NCBI GenBank assembly: GCA_024234815.1
Contig: JACKNO010000003.1
Coordinates: 635,591 to 699,590 of the forward strand
Direction: 5' to 3'
Length of the DNA stretch: 64,000 bases
Source: Pseudomonadales bacterium
GTDB taxonomy: Bacteria; Pseudomonadota; Gammaproteobacteria; Pseudomonadales; Halieaceae
Each line of letters begins with the position of its first letter. The first letter of the stretch is position 1. Positions 36,571 to 44,762 of this stretch are shown in pieces. The translations under genes and the position numbers were made by a program. The notes under the pieces were generated by a model. That model did not search any database. It was not told where the DNA came from and was given only the letters and a program-made list of their open reading frames with translations.

Positions 36571-38018
36571 GGGTAATGCCTCCCGAAAGCGGCGCCCCCA
36601 AAAATGAAACCCAGCGCCTCCTTGTACGCCGCCACCCCAAACAAAGCATTCATAATCAGGTAAGAAAACCCGCCAACAAAACAAAGAACCAGAAGCTCGC
36701 CCAAACCACCGATCTGAAAGAAATGCCCTACCAGAGCGACAACAACTGCCATCACAGCGCTCAGCAGCAAACTGGGGAAAATATCCCTGATTTGATCGAG
36801 ACAACCATAGTCAAGAAACCTGCCCGTGTAATGGCCATTAATGGCGAACGCTATATAGCTCTGGATCACCCGGGAAAGGGCTATTCCGATCAAGCCATAG
36901 AAACTGCCGATCACAAGCAAAGTAATCCCCAATACCTTTTTGACAATCTCGAGTCGGAAATAGAGTTTGGCATGTCCCTGCGCCTGCAATACGCTGAGAT
37001 TGATGACATGCAGTGGGTAAAGCGTACCAGCGGCACAAAGTACCTGCAGTATAGGAACCGCAGCCAACCACTTCTCTCCAAACACCTCTCTGATAAACGG
37101 CTCCGCCACCATCGCAAGACCCGTCATCGCGGGAATCATCACCAGCATCATCGAGCGCACCGAGAATCTCACACCTTCTCGCAGCCGATCCTTGTCATTC
37201 TTTGCCTCCGAAAATAGCGGGAAGGTCACGCGGGACAATATGCCAGACAACATGCTCGCCGGAAGCTGTTGCGTTGCGTCGGCGCGGTTGTAGATTCCCA
37301 GATCAGAAGGCCCGTAGAACTTACCGATCAACAATGTGTATCCTCGCTGGTAAAATGTTTCCAGCACGCCAGATGCGAATATCCAACCGCTGAAGCCCAT
37401 CATATTTCGCATAGAAGCCGCACTGAATATAAACAGCGGGCGCCAGGAGCTCATAAACCAGAGCAGCGTGGTAGTAGCAATAGCTCCAGTCATCATCTGT
37501 ATCGCCAGCGCCCAGACACCGTGGCCATCTCGCGCGAGATAAATACCTATACAGCCGGATATCACTGTGGAGACAACACCGATCTTCATCGGTGTCCTGA
37601 AATCCAGATTCTTGCTGTAAAGCGTACTATGTATCGAGCCCACGGCGCTGATCAGAACCATGCAAGAGATGAACCGGATGATGGGCAGCAGAATTGGCAA
37701 TTCGAAAAAGCCCGCAATCCATGGCGCAAGAAGCATCAAAAGGACAGTGACCGCTGCGCCAACCGTGACGTTAAACCAGAATATCGTCGACTCATCGAGG
37801 TGTGTGGCGTCTTGCTTTTGAATCAGCGCCTGGGAAAAGCCGGCATTCACGAACAGCTGGGATATCCCCAGGAAAATCGACAAAAGCGCTATCGTGCCGA
37901 AGTCCTCTGGCAGTAGCAGTCGCGCGAGAATGACGGATACGACAAAACTAAGGCCCTGGCGAGCGAATAAATCCAGCCCACTCCAGAGTACCGCTGATCT
38001 CGCCCTGCCGCTAACCAC
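36567..38018 (-). CDS. Lipopolysaccharide/exopolysaccharide flippase (Wzx/WzxC family)
   Basis: A 483-residue integral membrane protein of the MOP superfamily with about 12-14 segments, related to WzxC and other PST transporters that flip lipid-linked oligosaccharides across the inner membrane. The N-terminus SAVLWSGLDLFARQGLSFVVSVILARLLLPEDFGTIAL, read in part, is the family signature, and GFSQALIQKQD is the usual loop after it. The start is GTG at 38016-38018 after an AGGA ribosome site. It is the only transporter in the locus, so export is probably Wzx-type, although no Wzy polymerase is present here. Confidence 0.9.
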   Translation of the reverse strand: MVSGRARSAVLWSGLDLFARQGLSFVVSVILARLLLPEDFGTIALLSIFLGISQLFVNAGFSQALIQKQDATHLDESTIFWFNVTVGAAVTVLLMLLAPWIAGFFELPILLPIIRFISCMVLISAVGSIHSTLYSKNLDFRTPMKIGVVSTVISGCIGIYLARDGHGVWALAIQMMTGAIATTTLLWFMSSWRPLFIFSAASMRNMMGFSGWIFASGVLETFYQRGYTLLIGKFYGPSDLGIYNRADATQQLPASMLSGILSRVTFPLFSEAKNDKDRLREGVRFSVRSMMLVMIPAMTGLAMVAEPFIREVFGEKWLAAVPILQVLCAAGTLYPLHVINLSVLQAQGHAKLYFRLEIVKKVLGITLLVIGSFYGLIGIALSRVIQSYIAFAINGHYTGRFLDYGCLDQIRDIFPSLLLSAVMAVVVALVGHFFQIGGLGELLVLCFVGGFSYLIMNALFGVAAYKEALGFIFGGAAFGRHYP

Positions 38019-38206
38019 ACGTCTTTCCTAACAAATGACTGCCGGGCAAGCTGCTGACAGAATCACAAACGTAAGATCGCATTCTAACTCGCCAATCACT
38101 TCCTGAGAGCATCGTTCTTGCATCGGTTTGTCCTGGCGGATTCAACACGAAACTCTACCCAAGATGGTTTGTGCATGGGTAGATGAGACCGGGCATCAAG
38201 CCTTGG

Positions 38207-39004
38207 CTAGACGAGGAAATAGCCCAGACCTGCTGCCTTGGTATCGCCAATTATTGTTTCGGCGATACTGGGATTCAGCTCCACTTTCCAATCATCAACC
38301 ACCGTCTTCGTCTTGAAGACCGAGTAGGGATTCTGGTCATGCCTCGTGTGGCAATCGGCCAGAAATTCCCGGGTCTGCCGAGTCATCGGCATGCCCGTGC
38401 TTTCGAAAAGCGCCTCTACGCATTGGAGGGAATCAGCGACGAGATCCGAATACCGCAGTAAATGAAAATTCTTATGGGTCTCCGCCAACTCCACAAACTT
38501 CCGGGTCACTGCCAACCAGTCATCGAAGCCCCAGTACTCACCAACAGACGTTTTCCTGCACTCGCCTGTTCGCCAATCCCGGGCTTGATTGCAGTTTTGC
38601 TTTTCAAACTCTCTATAGGACTTGAACCAGGAGTTTATGGATCCACAAGGGTGGCGCACGATACCAATAATGTGAATATTTTCGGCACAGCAAAGGTATC
38701 TTTCGAGAAGTTCATGGTGACGAGTAGTTTTGAAAGCAAGTGTGGTGGCACTGCTATGCTGGAAATCCGGATAGTACCCATCGGCATGATTTTGCTTTTG
38801 CAGGATGAAATCGTCATCCAAATCAATCAACGCACTCAAAAAATCGTTAATCTCGGAGCATGAAGAGTTTACATCGAGCTGATTCTTGAAGCGGTAGGAA
38901 AACAGAGGCTCTGTCCTGAACAAGACGCTGGGCACGCTGTTTACTATCTGTCCTAACCAGCTTGTTCCTGACCTCGGCATTCCGGCGATAATAACAGTCT
39001 TCAA
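38207..39004 (-). CDS. PAPS-dependent sulfotransferase
   Basis: A 265-residue sulfotransferase. The 5'-phosphosulfate loop PRSGTS (10-15) is at the N-terminus and the 3'-phosphate site is GIVRHPCGSINSWF, with Arg117 and Ser122. It is not closely similar to the other sulfotransferase of the locus; the P-loop types differ (PRSGTSW against FPKTGSS), so they probably modify different positions. It begins 4 bp after the methyltransferase stop and ends 188 bp before the flippase gene. Confidence 0.85.
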   Translation of the reverse strand: MKTVIIAGMPRSGTSWLGQIVNSVPSVLFRTEPLFSYRFKNQLDVNSSCSEINDFLSALIDLDDDFILQKQNHADGYYPDFQHSSATTLAFKTTRHHELLERYLCCAENIHIIGIVRHPCGSINSWFKSYREFEKQNCNQARDWRTGECRKTSVGEYWGFDDWLAVTRKFVELAETHKNFHLLRYSDLVADSLQCVEALFESTGMPMTRQTREFLADCHTRHDQNPYSVFKTKTVVDDWKVELNPSIAETIIGDTKAAGLGYFLV

Positions 39005-39008
39005 ATTT

Positions 39009-39692
39009 CTACAAGACCTCTATCAGGCAATCAAACCTGTAGTGACTGGTGTAAAGAGACTCTGACTGGGGGATAATTCTCACGCGCAGACCGTAGGCAT
39101 CACCAAGATGACTAAGATAGTCTCGATGAAACCAGGTTCCCATTGGATCACCCGACACCATCAGTGCCTCCAATAGCTCACAGCGGCGGGAGCGAGAATT
39201 GTAGAAATGCCATTTCTTTTCCTCGTCGGGAATACCCCCGATAAAGACTCTGCTGCCACTCAAAAATGATGATTTGAAGAAATGCATGAAATCACGCAAC
39301 TTGTTGTACTCAACATGCTGAATAACCTCGTACATATATGCCTTGTTGCAATTGAAATTCAGTGCATCGACATCAAGAATATCTGATCTGATGTATGTCA
39401 GATTCTCTGCAGAACTGTTCTCCAACGCGCTTTCGTAAAGCCCCTGATTCTGCTCGACCCCAATTACACGTGAAACTTTCGGTGCGATTACACGCGTTAC
39501 CAAACCGTTCCCACAACCGATATCCATTACCGTGTCACCGGAACATAGACCTAGAGCAGATGTGATTCCAGTAGCAATCAATCGCAATTGCTCCTCTCCG
39601 ACCGGTTGGCCCTGGATGGTTTTTCCCACTTGTCGGTAGAGGTCACTGCTTTTTGAGACTCTCTCGTTATAGTAGTGCTGTACTTTACTCAT
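39009..39692 (-). CDS. SAM-dependent methyltransferase (class I)
   Basis: A 227-residue class I methyltransferase with motif I VMDIGCGNGLVTRV (DIGCGNG at 57-63), the acidic residue after strand beta 2 in VIGVEQNQGLY, and motif II around IRSDILDVDALNF. It probably methylates a sugar or its amino substituent, given its place between WbqC and a sulfotransferase. It overlaps the WbqC gene by 8 bp. The region is clearly more AT-rich than the housekeeping blocks. Confidence 0.85.
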   Translation of the reverse strand: MSKVQHYYNERVSKSSDLYRQVGKTIQGQPVGEEQLRLIATGITSALGLCSGDTVMDIGCGNGLVTRVIAPKVSRVIGVEQNQGLYESALENSSAENLTYIRSDILDVDALNFNCNKAYMYEVIQHVEYNKLRDFMHFFKSSFLSGSRVFIGGIPDEEKKWHFYNSRSRRCELLEALMVSGDPMGTWFHRDYLSHLGDAYGLRVRIIPQSESLYTSHYRFDCLIEVL

Positions 39693-40425
39693 CTGTCAGA
39701 TCTTCTTTCCTGGCAATCTGATACTCGTTTAACAAATTATCCCTGATTTCAGAGATCGAGTTCCACATCAGTACATCTATCAACGAAAGCCCTGGCACAA
39801 ATCCATCCCTTCTCTGAGAGTACTCCCGTAGCAGCGGCCGGTGAAAGCGAATTTTTATACCCACATCCTCGTACTCTTGTTCCTCGAAAAGCCCAGCACC
39901 GCCATAAGGATTGATATATTCCGAAGCGTTCATTTTTTCACATATACGTAACGCCCACTGCCCAGGGTGCTCAATCTCACCCAGTTCCAGGCCCATCTCG
40001 GATTGCACAGTCAGTTTCGTGTCGATTTCAAGAAGGTCGGCAGTCTTCTTTAATAGAGCAACCAGAAACCGGGAGAGGTTGGTTTCACTTGTTTCGAAAC
40101 AATCACCCAGGAAGTCTACGGTCTGATTATAATGCGGTGCCTTCCTCTTGTAGGAGGTGAGCTTTCCCATTATCTGATCTCTCCAGTTAACCCGGGCATT
40201 GATTTCAATATCACATATTTTATCAAATTGGCGGCGCTTACTCAGAGGCACAGTTATGTACTGCCACTCCTTTTTGATGTCCGGGTGCAAGATCCTGTTC
40301 CTGTTGACCCAGCCTTTATCAATAAACTGTATATCGTCAAATACAACCCAATGGTCAACAATACTCATCAGCTGAAAATAGCCAATATATGGAAAAAAGT
40401 AAGGCTGCATTATCGCGAGTTTCAT
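39685..40425 (-). CDS. WbqC family protein
   Basis: A 246-residue WbqC-family protein with the family start KLAIMQPYFFPYIGYFQLM and the segment WVVFDDIQFIDKGWVNRNRIL. WbqC proteins are found in O-antigen and other surface-glycan loci, often next to sugar aminotransferases; their biochemical role is not firmly established, and modification of the amino group on the sugar is a reasonable guess. Its ATG overlaps the aminotransferase stop by 4 bp and its end overlaps the methyltransferase start by 8 bp. Confidence 0.88.
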   Translation of the reverse strand: MKLAIMQPYFFPYIGYFQLMSIVDHWVVFDDIQFIDKGWVNRNRILHPDIKKEWQYITVPLSKRRQFDKICDIEINARVNWRDQIMGKLTSYKRKAPHYNQTVDFLGDCFETSETNLSRFLVALLKKTADLLEIDTKLTVQSEMGLELGEIEHPGQWALRICEKMNASEYINPYGGAGLFEEQEYEDVGIKIRFHRPLLREYSQRRDGFVPGLSLIDVLMWNSISEIRDNLLNEYQIARKEDLTDE

Positions 40426-41534
40426 GACTGCTCGACGACCACTCCGATTACATCGTCAACGTGTTCGTTCTCGAGGCCAGGGTAGATTGGCAGGCAAAGT
40501 ACTGATTCTGCAATACCCCGGGCAACTACCAATTTGCCGGCATCTGCACTGGGAAGTCCCCGATACATTGGCATATCGCTGATCAAGGGATAAAAGTAGC
40601 GCCGGCAATTGATACCGGCATCCTTCATCTTCTGATACAACTCATCGCGACTTAGCGGGTATTCGTTACTGATAAAAATTGGCATATAGGATGAATTGCC
40701 GTCCAGTTCTGATATGTCTGGCAGCATTGAAATACCGGAGGTATCAGCAAATCCGGCCCGATAACGCGCCTCGATTTCCCTGCGCCGGGAGATTGCCTGC
40801 TCAACATACTTGAGCTGTAACAATCCCAGCGCCGAGCTGAATTCATTCATCTTGCCGTTGATTCCGGGGGCCATGACCGTCACTTCGTTGGCGAAACCGA
40901 AGTTTTTCAGGTAGTCGATTCTCTGCTTGGTCTTGGCATCCGGGCAGACGATCGCGCCGCCCTCGAAGGTATTGAATACCTTGGTCGCGTGAAAGCTGAG
41001 AACAGACAGATCGCCGTGGCGCAGCAGGCTTTCGCCCTGATGGCGCACGCCGAAGGCATGGGCGGCATCGTAGATAACCTTGAGTCCGTAGGTATCCGCA
41101 ATCTGTTGAATGCGCTCCACTGCGCAGGGATTACCGTAACAATGCACGGGGAGAATTGCGGTGGTTTGCGGCGTAATGGCTTCTTCAATCCGGTCGGGGT
41201 CGAGATTACAACTCGTGGGGTCGATATCGACGAAAACCGGTGTAATGTTATTCCACAGCAGGGAATGGGATGTGGCGACGAATGAATAGGGGGTGGTTAT
41301 GACCTCCCCGGTAATCCGCAGCGTCTGCAACGCGGTGACGAGTGCAATCGTGCCATTTGTGAACAGTGCCAGGTGGTCGACACCCAGGTAGTCACAGAGC
41401 GCCTTCTCCAGTTGCTGGTGAAAGGGGCCTTTATTGGTCAGTACCTTGCTGTCCCAGATTTGCTGCAGGTAGGGAATAAACTCTTCGAACGGGGGAAGAT
41501 CAGGCTGGGTAACGTAGATGGGCTTGGTACTCAT
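40422..41534 (-). CDS. DegT/DnrJ/EryC1/StrS-family sugar aminotransferase
   Basis: A 370-residue PLP-dependent aminotransferase that would put an amino group on a keto-deoxy nucleotide sugar. It has the PLP phosphate region LFTNGTIALVTALQ, the ring-stacking aspartate in YDAAHAFG (Asp156) and the Schiff-base lysine in SFHATKVFN (Lys185). The ATG at 41532-41534 fits the family length; a longer frame to 41600 is not needed. No dehydratase for the keto-sugar is in the window. It is the first gene of a tight minus-strand set: aminotransferase, WbqC, methyltransferase, sulfotransferase. Confidence 0.92.
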   Translation of the reverse strand: MSTKPIYVTQPDLPPFEEFIPYLQQIWDSKVLTNKGPFHQQLEKALCDYLGVDHLALFTNGTIALVTALQTLRITGEVITTPYSFVATSHSLLWNNITPVFVDIDPTSCNLDPDRIEEAITPQTTAILPVHCYGNPCAVERIQQIADTYGLKVIYDAAHAFGVRHQGESLLRHGDLSVLSFHATKVFNTFEGGAIVCPDAKTKQRIDYLKNFGFANEVTVMAPGINGKMNEFSSALGLLQLKYVEQAISRRREIEARYRAGFADTSGISMLPDISELDGNSSYMPIFISNEYPLSRDELYQKMKDAGINCRRYFYPLISDMPMYRGLPSADAGKLVVARGIAESVLCLPIYPGLENEHVDDVIGVVVEQS

Positions 41535-41691
41535 GGTGCTCCTTAAAAGCTGACAGGATTCAGGCCCCGCCCTGTATTCAGGCCGGTCACACAGTAGCAC
41601 CTTCGAAAAGATCGACCAAGCGTGCCTCCCAAGCCAGGTCTCTGGCAGCTAATATATAAATCCGCGCTCATCTCACAGTGTCGCTATTTGT

Positions 41692-41697
41692 TATACT
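41692..41697 (+). promoter_or_regulatory. -10 element upstream of xseB
   Basis: TATACT (41692-41697) lies 34 bp before the xseB ATG in the 197-bp divergent gap after the aminotransferase gene. The -35 is poor. It would restore expression of xseB-ispA to the right of the glycan locus. Confidence 0.4.
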
Positions 41698-41731
41698 TCC
41701 GCTTTCAGGATTTCCACAAAAAGAGACCCCA

Positions 41732-41992
41732 ATGTCAGCAAAAAAACGAGCCCCTGGCTTCGCCGACACACTAACGGAACTCGAAGCCCTGGTAGACCGC
41801 CTCGAGGACACTGATACCCCGCTGGAGCAATCGCTCAAGGATTTCGAAAGTGGTGTTCAGCTTATCCGGCAGGCGCAAAAAGCGCTACAGGAAGCCGGTC
41901 AAAAAGTACAAATGCTACTGGATCAGGGTGGAGAACCTGTCGCCGTAACAATGGCGGAAGTGGACCCCGCCGGCGCCGAGGAAGATCTGTGA
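41732..41992 (+). CDS. xseB: Exodeoxyribonuclease VII small subunit
   Basis: XseB is the small subunit of ExoVII, which degrades single-stranded DNA to oligonucleotides. The 86-residue product has the family core FADTLTELEALVDRLEDTDTPLEQSLKDFE followed by a helical GVQLIRQAQKAL stretch. The ATG at 41732 is used; an in-frame ATG at 41678 lies before the -10 element and is unlikely. The large subunit XseA is not in the window. Its stop overlaps the ispA start (GTGA). Confidence 0.95.
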   Translation: MSAKKRAPGFADTLTELEALVDRLEDTDTPLEQSLKDFESGVQLIRQAQKALQEAGQKVQMLLDQGGEPVAVTMAEVDPAGAEEDL

Positions 41993-42906
41993 CAGCAGCG
42001 CTGCAAGGTTTCATGCAGGCGGCGGTGCGCAGATGCGAAAAGGCTTTAGCCGGGATTGGAAGCGGGTCCCCGACTCCCGAGGTCGCCGCCGGCGCTGCGC
42101 TCAATCAACTGGAATCGGCGGTGGCTTACGCGCTGGGTGCCGGCGGCAAGCGCATTCGTCCCTGCCTGGTGTACGCTACTGCTCAAGCTGTCAGCCAGCC
42201 AGATTCCACCTGCGCAGCCCTGGACCACGCGGCCTGCGCGATTGAGCTTATCCACACCTATTCCCTGCTCCACGACGATCTTCCCGCCATGGACGACGAT
42301 GACCTCCGCCGCGGCAAACCCACCCTGCACAAGGTCTATGACGAGGCTACCGCAATACTGGTGGGAGATGCCCTGCAAGCCCGCGCCTTTGAGTTGGCAG
42401 CGGATGCGCCCGGGCTTTCCGATAAGCAAAAAGTACGCATTATCAAGGTATTAGCCAGGGCTGCAGGCACCCAGGGCATGGTCGGCGGCCAGTTTATTGA
42501 CATTGCTGCCACGGGCACGGACATCAGCCTGGATCACCTGCAGACCATGCACACCCTCAAAACCGGCGCCCTGATACGCGCCGCCCTGTTAATCGGCGGT
42601 GTCGCCGCCAGCGCCACCGAAGAGCAGTTATCGGCGCTGGATCAATATGGCTGTCATATCGGGCTCGCATTCCAGGTCGTAGACGATATTCTCGACGTGG
42701 AGGGGGACACCCAGACCCTGGGAAAAACCCGCGGCAAGGATGGTGAGGCCAGCAAACCGACCTACGTGAAACTGCTGGGACTTGAGGGCGCAAAAACAGA
42801 AGCCCGGCGCCTGCAGGCCGCGGCGCTACAGGCCCTGGAGGGTTTCGGGGAGTCTGCAAATCACCTGCGGGACCTGGCCTGTTTCATAGTCGAGCGCGAC
42901 CGCTGA
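41989..42906 (+). CDS. ispA: (2E,6E)-farnesyl diphosphate synthase
   Basis: IspA condenses dimethylallyl and isopentenyl diphosphates to farnesyl diphosphate. The 305-residue polyprenyl synthase has the first aspartate-rich motif LLHDDLPAMDDDDLRRG and the second VVDDILDVEGD, plus AGGKRIRPCLVY at the substrate site. The start is GTG at 41989-41991, overlapping xseB by 4 bp. Convergent with ribA (10-bp gap). In Pseudomonas and E. coli dxs follows here; in this genome it is 13 kb upstream. Confidence 0.96.
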   Translation: MTAALQGFMQAAVRRCEKALAGIGSGSPTPEVAAGAALNQLESAVAYALGAGGKRIRPCLVYATAQAVSQPDSTCAALDHAACAIELIHTYSLLHDDLPAMDDDDLRRGKPTLHKVYDEATAILVGDALQARAFELAADAPGLSDKQKVRIIKVLARAAGTQGMVGGQFIDIAATGTDISLDHLQTMHTLKTGALIRAALLIGGVAASATEEQLSALDQYGCHIGLAFQVVDDILDVEGDTQTLGKTRGKDGEASKPTYVKLLGLEGAKTEARRLQAAALQALEGFGESANHLRDLACFIVERDR

Positions 42907-42916
42907 TCGCGGCGCC

Positions 42917-43507
42917 CTAGCCATCGAAAAAATGCCCCAGCTTGCCGGCCTTGGTCGTCAGGTACTTTTCGTTGTGGGGATTGCGGTCGGTGTGCAGGGG
43001 AATGCGCTCGGTGACTTCGACACCCGCCTCCACCAGCGCTGCGACCTTGCGCGGGTTATTGGTCATCAATCGAACCGCCGCTATCTTCAAGTGCCGGCAC
43101 ATCGGGGCCAGCATGCTGTAGTCCCGCATATCGGCGCCAAAGCCCAATTGTTCATTGGCCTCGACAGTGTCAGCACCCTCGTCCTGCAACTTGTAGGCCT
43201 TGATCTTGTTGAGAAGGCCTATGCCACGACCCTCCTGGCGCAGGTAGAAAAGGGCTCCGCGACCTTCTGCCGCGATGGCCTTGAGAGCTGCCTGCAACTG
43301 GTTACCGCAATCACAACGCATGCTGAACAGGGCGTCGCCGGTAAGGCATTCCGAATGCACACGGGCGAGGACCGGCTCACCATTGCCAATATCGCCCATG
43401 GTGAGTACCACGTGCTCCTTGTTGGAAGCCGGGTCCTCGAAACCGTGCATCCAGAAATCGCCCCACAGGGTGGGGAGACGTGAAGATTCTACGTAGCGTG
43501 TCGTCAC
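42917..43507 (-). CDS. ribA: GTP cyclohydrolase II
   Basis: RibA opens the imidazole ring of GTP, the first committed step of riboflavin synthesis. The product from GTG 43507 has 196 residues, the E. coli length; an ATG at 43537 would add ten. The zinc cysteines in [18 protein letters not shown], the catalytic [12 protein letters not shown] and the TNNPRK motif are all intact. This matters because the cyclohydrolase half of RibBA in the nearby operon lacks these residues. It is followed on the minus strand upstream by the retropepsin gene. Confidence 0.95.
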   Translation of the reverse strand: MTTRYVESSRLPTLWGDFWMHGFEDPASNKEHVVLTMGDIGNGEPVLARVHSECLTGDALFSMRCDCGNQLQAALKAIAAEGRGALFYLRQEGRGIGLLNKIKAYKLQDEGADTVEANEQLGFGADMRDYSMLAPMCRHLKIAAVRLMTNNPRKVAALVEAGVEVTERIPLHTDRNPHNEKYLTTKAGKLGHFFDG

Positions 43508-43579
43508 TCGGGGAATCCGGCGGGAAAGGCCGCACATTCTACCAGCTTTATGGCGCTCGGCGCGAGCCGGGAGAGGGGC

Positions 43580-44227
43580 TTACCAGGCACGGGACAGGGA
43601 TAGCACTCCGCCTGTTTCCTGCATCTTGACGTGCCGCAGATAGGTCATGCCCAGGAGAATGATGGACGGAAATTCTCCCTCGACCACGGTGGCTTCCACG
43701 TTGTCGACCCTGATACCGCCAACATCGACGGAACCCAGGCTGACCAGTCTCGCGGCCACCGAGCCACTGGCGGTCTCCACCCGGGTCGGGGAGCCGGCGG
43801 CCGGGTCTACACCAAGCGCTTTGGCATGGTTTGAATTCATCGCGACAATGTTCGCACCGGTGTCCACCAGCACCGCCATACTGCGTCCGTTAATACTGGC
43901 GGTCGTCTGGTACTGCATCTTGGCATCACGCGGAATACTGACTACCTTCGACTCGACAGCCTCATAACGGGTGCCGATACGCCTGGAGACACCCACGACC
44001 ATGGTTTCACCGTCTACCTTTATCGTGGCCGTGCGCGAGTAGGCCGCCACCAGGGTTACCCCTTTATAGGACTGCCCCGCCTTGAGCATCTTGCGCTCAC
44101 CGTATATCTGCAACACCGCGGCATCGGTAAAGAGCGCTTCCACCTCTATCGGCGGCGGTGCGGACCATGCTGCCGAGGTCAGCAGCAGGCTGGCGCCCAG
44201 TGCCAATGCCGCCAGGTTTTTCGGCAT
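43580..44227 (-). CDS. Secreted retropepsin-like aspartic protease
   Basis: A 215-residue protein with a signal peptide (about 1-22) and a C-terminal retroviral-type aspartic protease domain. The catalytic motif is VLVDTGANIVAMN (Asp122), with the flap region after it, and the C-terminal ILLGMTYLRHVKM matches the ILG(M) hydrophobic-glycine motif. Such TIGR02281-type clan AA proteins work as dimers in the periplasm or membrane; substrates are unknown. It sits 22 bp downstream of pgpA and may be the last gene of the riboflavin-nusB-thiL-pgpA operon. Confidence 0.85.
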   Translation of the reverse strand: MPKNLAALALGASLLLTSAAWSAPPPIEVEALFTDAAVLQIYGERKMLKAGQSYKGVTLVAAYSRTATIKVDGETMVVGVSRRIGTRYEAVESKVVSIPRDAKMQYQTTASINGRSMAVLVDTGANIVAMNSNHAKALGVDPAAGSPTRVETASGSVAARLVSLGSVDVGGIRVDNVEATVVEGEFPSIILLGMTYLRHVKMQETGGVLSLSRAW

Positions 44228-44249
44228 TTTCCCTCCTCAGCAATCGCGT

Positions 44250-44747
44250 CTACAGAATCCACAGGGCCAGGTGCAGTGTGCCACAGGCCATGACACCTGC
44301 GAAAATATCATCAATCATAATCCCGAAACCACCCTTTACCTTCCGGTCCAGATGGCTGATGGGCCAGGGTTTGACGATATCGAACACCCGGAACACCACA
44401 AAACCGGCCAGCATCCACACCCAGTCCACCGGCATCGCCCAGAGGGTAATCCAGTAGCCGACAAACTCGTCCCAGACGATGCCAGGATGATCGTGCACCT
44501 TGAGTTCTCGGCTGGCAGCGCCGCAAATCCATATACCCAGCAGGGCCGCCGTAACCACAAAGACGCTGTACCAGAGCAAAGACCAGTCATCAATCAACCA
44601 GTAGAGCGGCACGGCCACCAGGGTACCGGCGGTGCCGGGCGCCCACGGGGACAGGCCACTGCCAAACCCGAACGCGAAAAACTGCACAGGGCTGCGAAAT
44701 GGCGTCGGCTTGTGTACCGCGCCGGCGTGGTCAGCATGTCGGCTCAT
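44250..44747 (-). CDS. pgpA: Phosphatidylglycerophosphatase A
   Basis: PgpA dephosphorylates phosphatidylglycerol phosphate to phosphatidylglycerol. The 165-residue membrane protein has the conserved FGSGLSPWAPGTAGTLVAV region, the acidic IVWDEFVGYWI and IMIDDIFAGV motifs, and about four membrane segments. It follows thiL by 15 bp, as in E. coli, where nusB-thiL-pgpA are also adjacent. Confidence 0.95.
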   Translation of the reverse strand: MSRHADHAGAVHKPTPFRSPVQFFAFGFGSGLSPWAPGTAGTLVAVPLYWLIDDWSLLWYSVFVVTAALLGIWICGAASRELKVHDHPGIVWDEFVGYWITLWAMPVDWVWMLAGFVVFRVFDIVKPWPISHLDRKVKGGFGIMIDDIFAGVMACGTLHLALWIL

Positions 44748-44762
44748 GAATGTCCCCCGCCC

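Noticed and set aside
36571..36804. N-terminal extension of the GT2 protein at 35521-36570
   Set aside because: It would sit within the flippase gene; the ATGA overlap is a normal coupled start.
28780..41731. Transposase or integrase remnants flanking the glycan locus
   Set aside because: None recognised at either edge, and no direct repeats or attachment sites were seen by eye.
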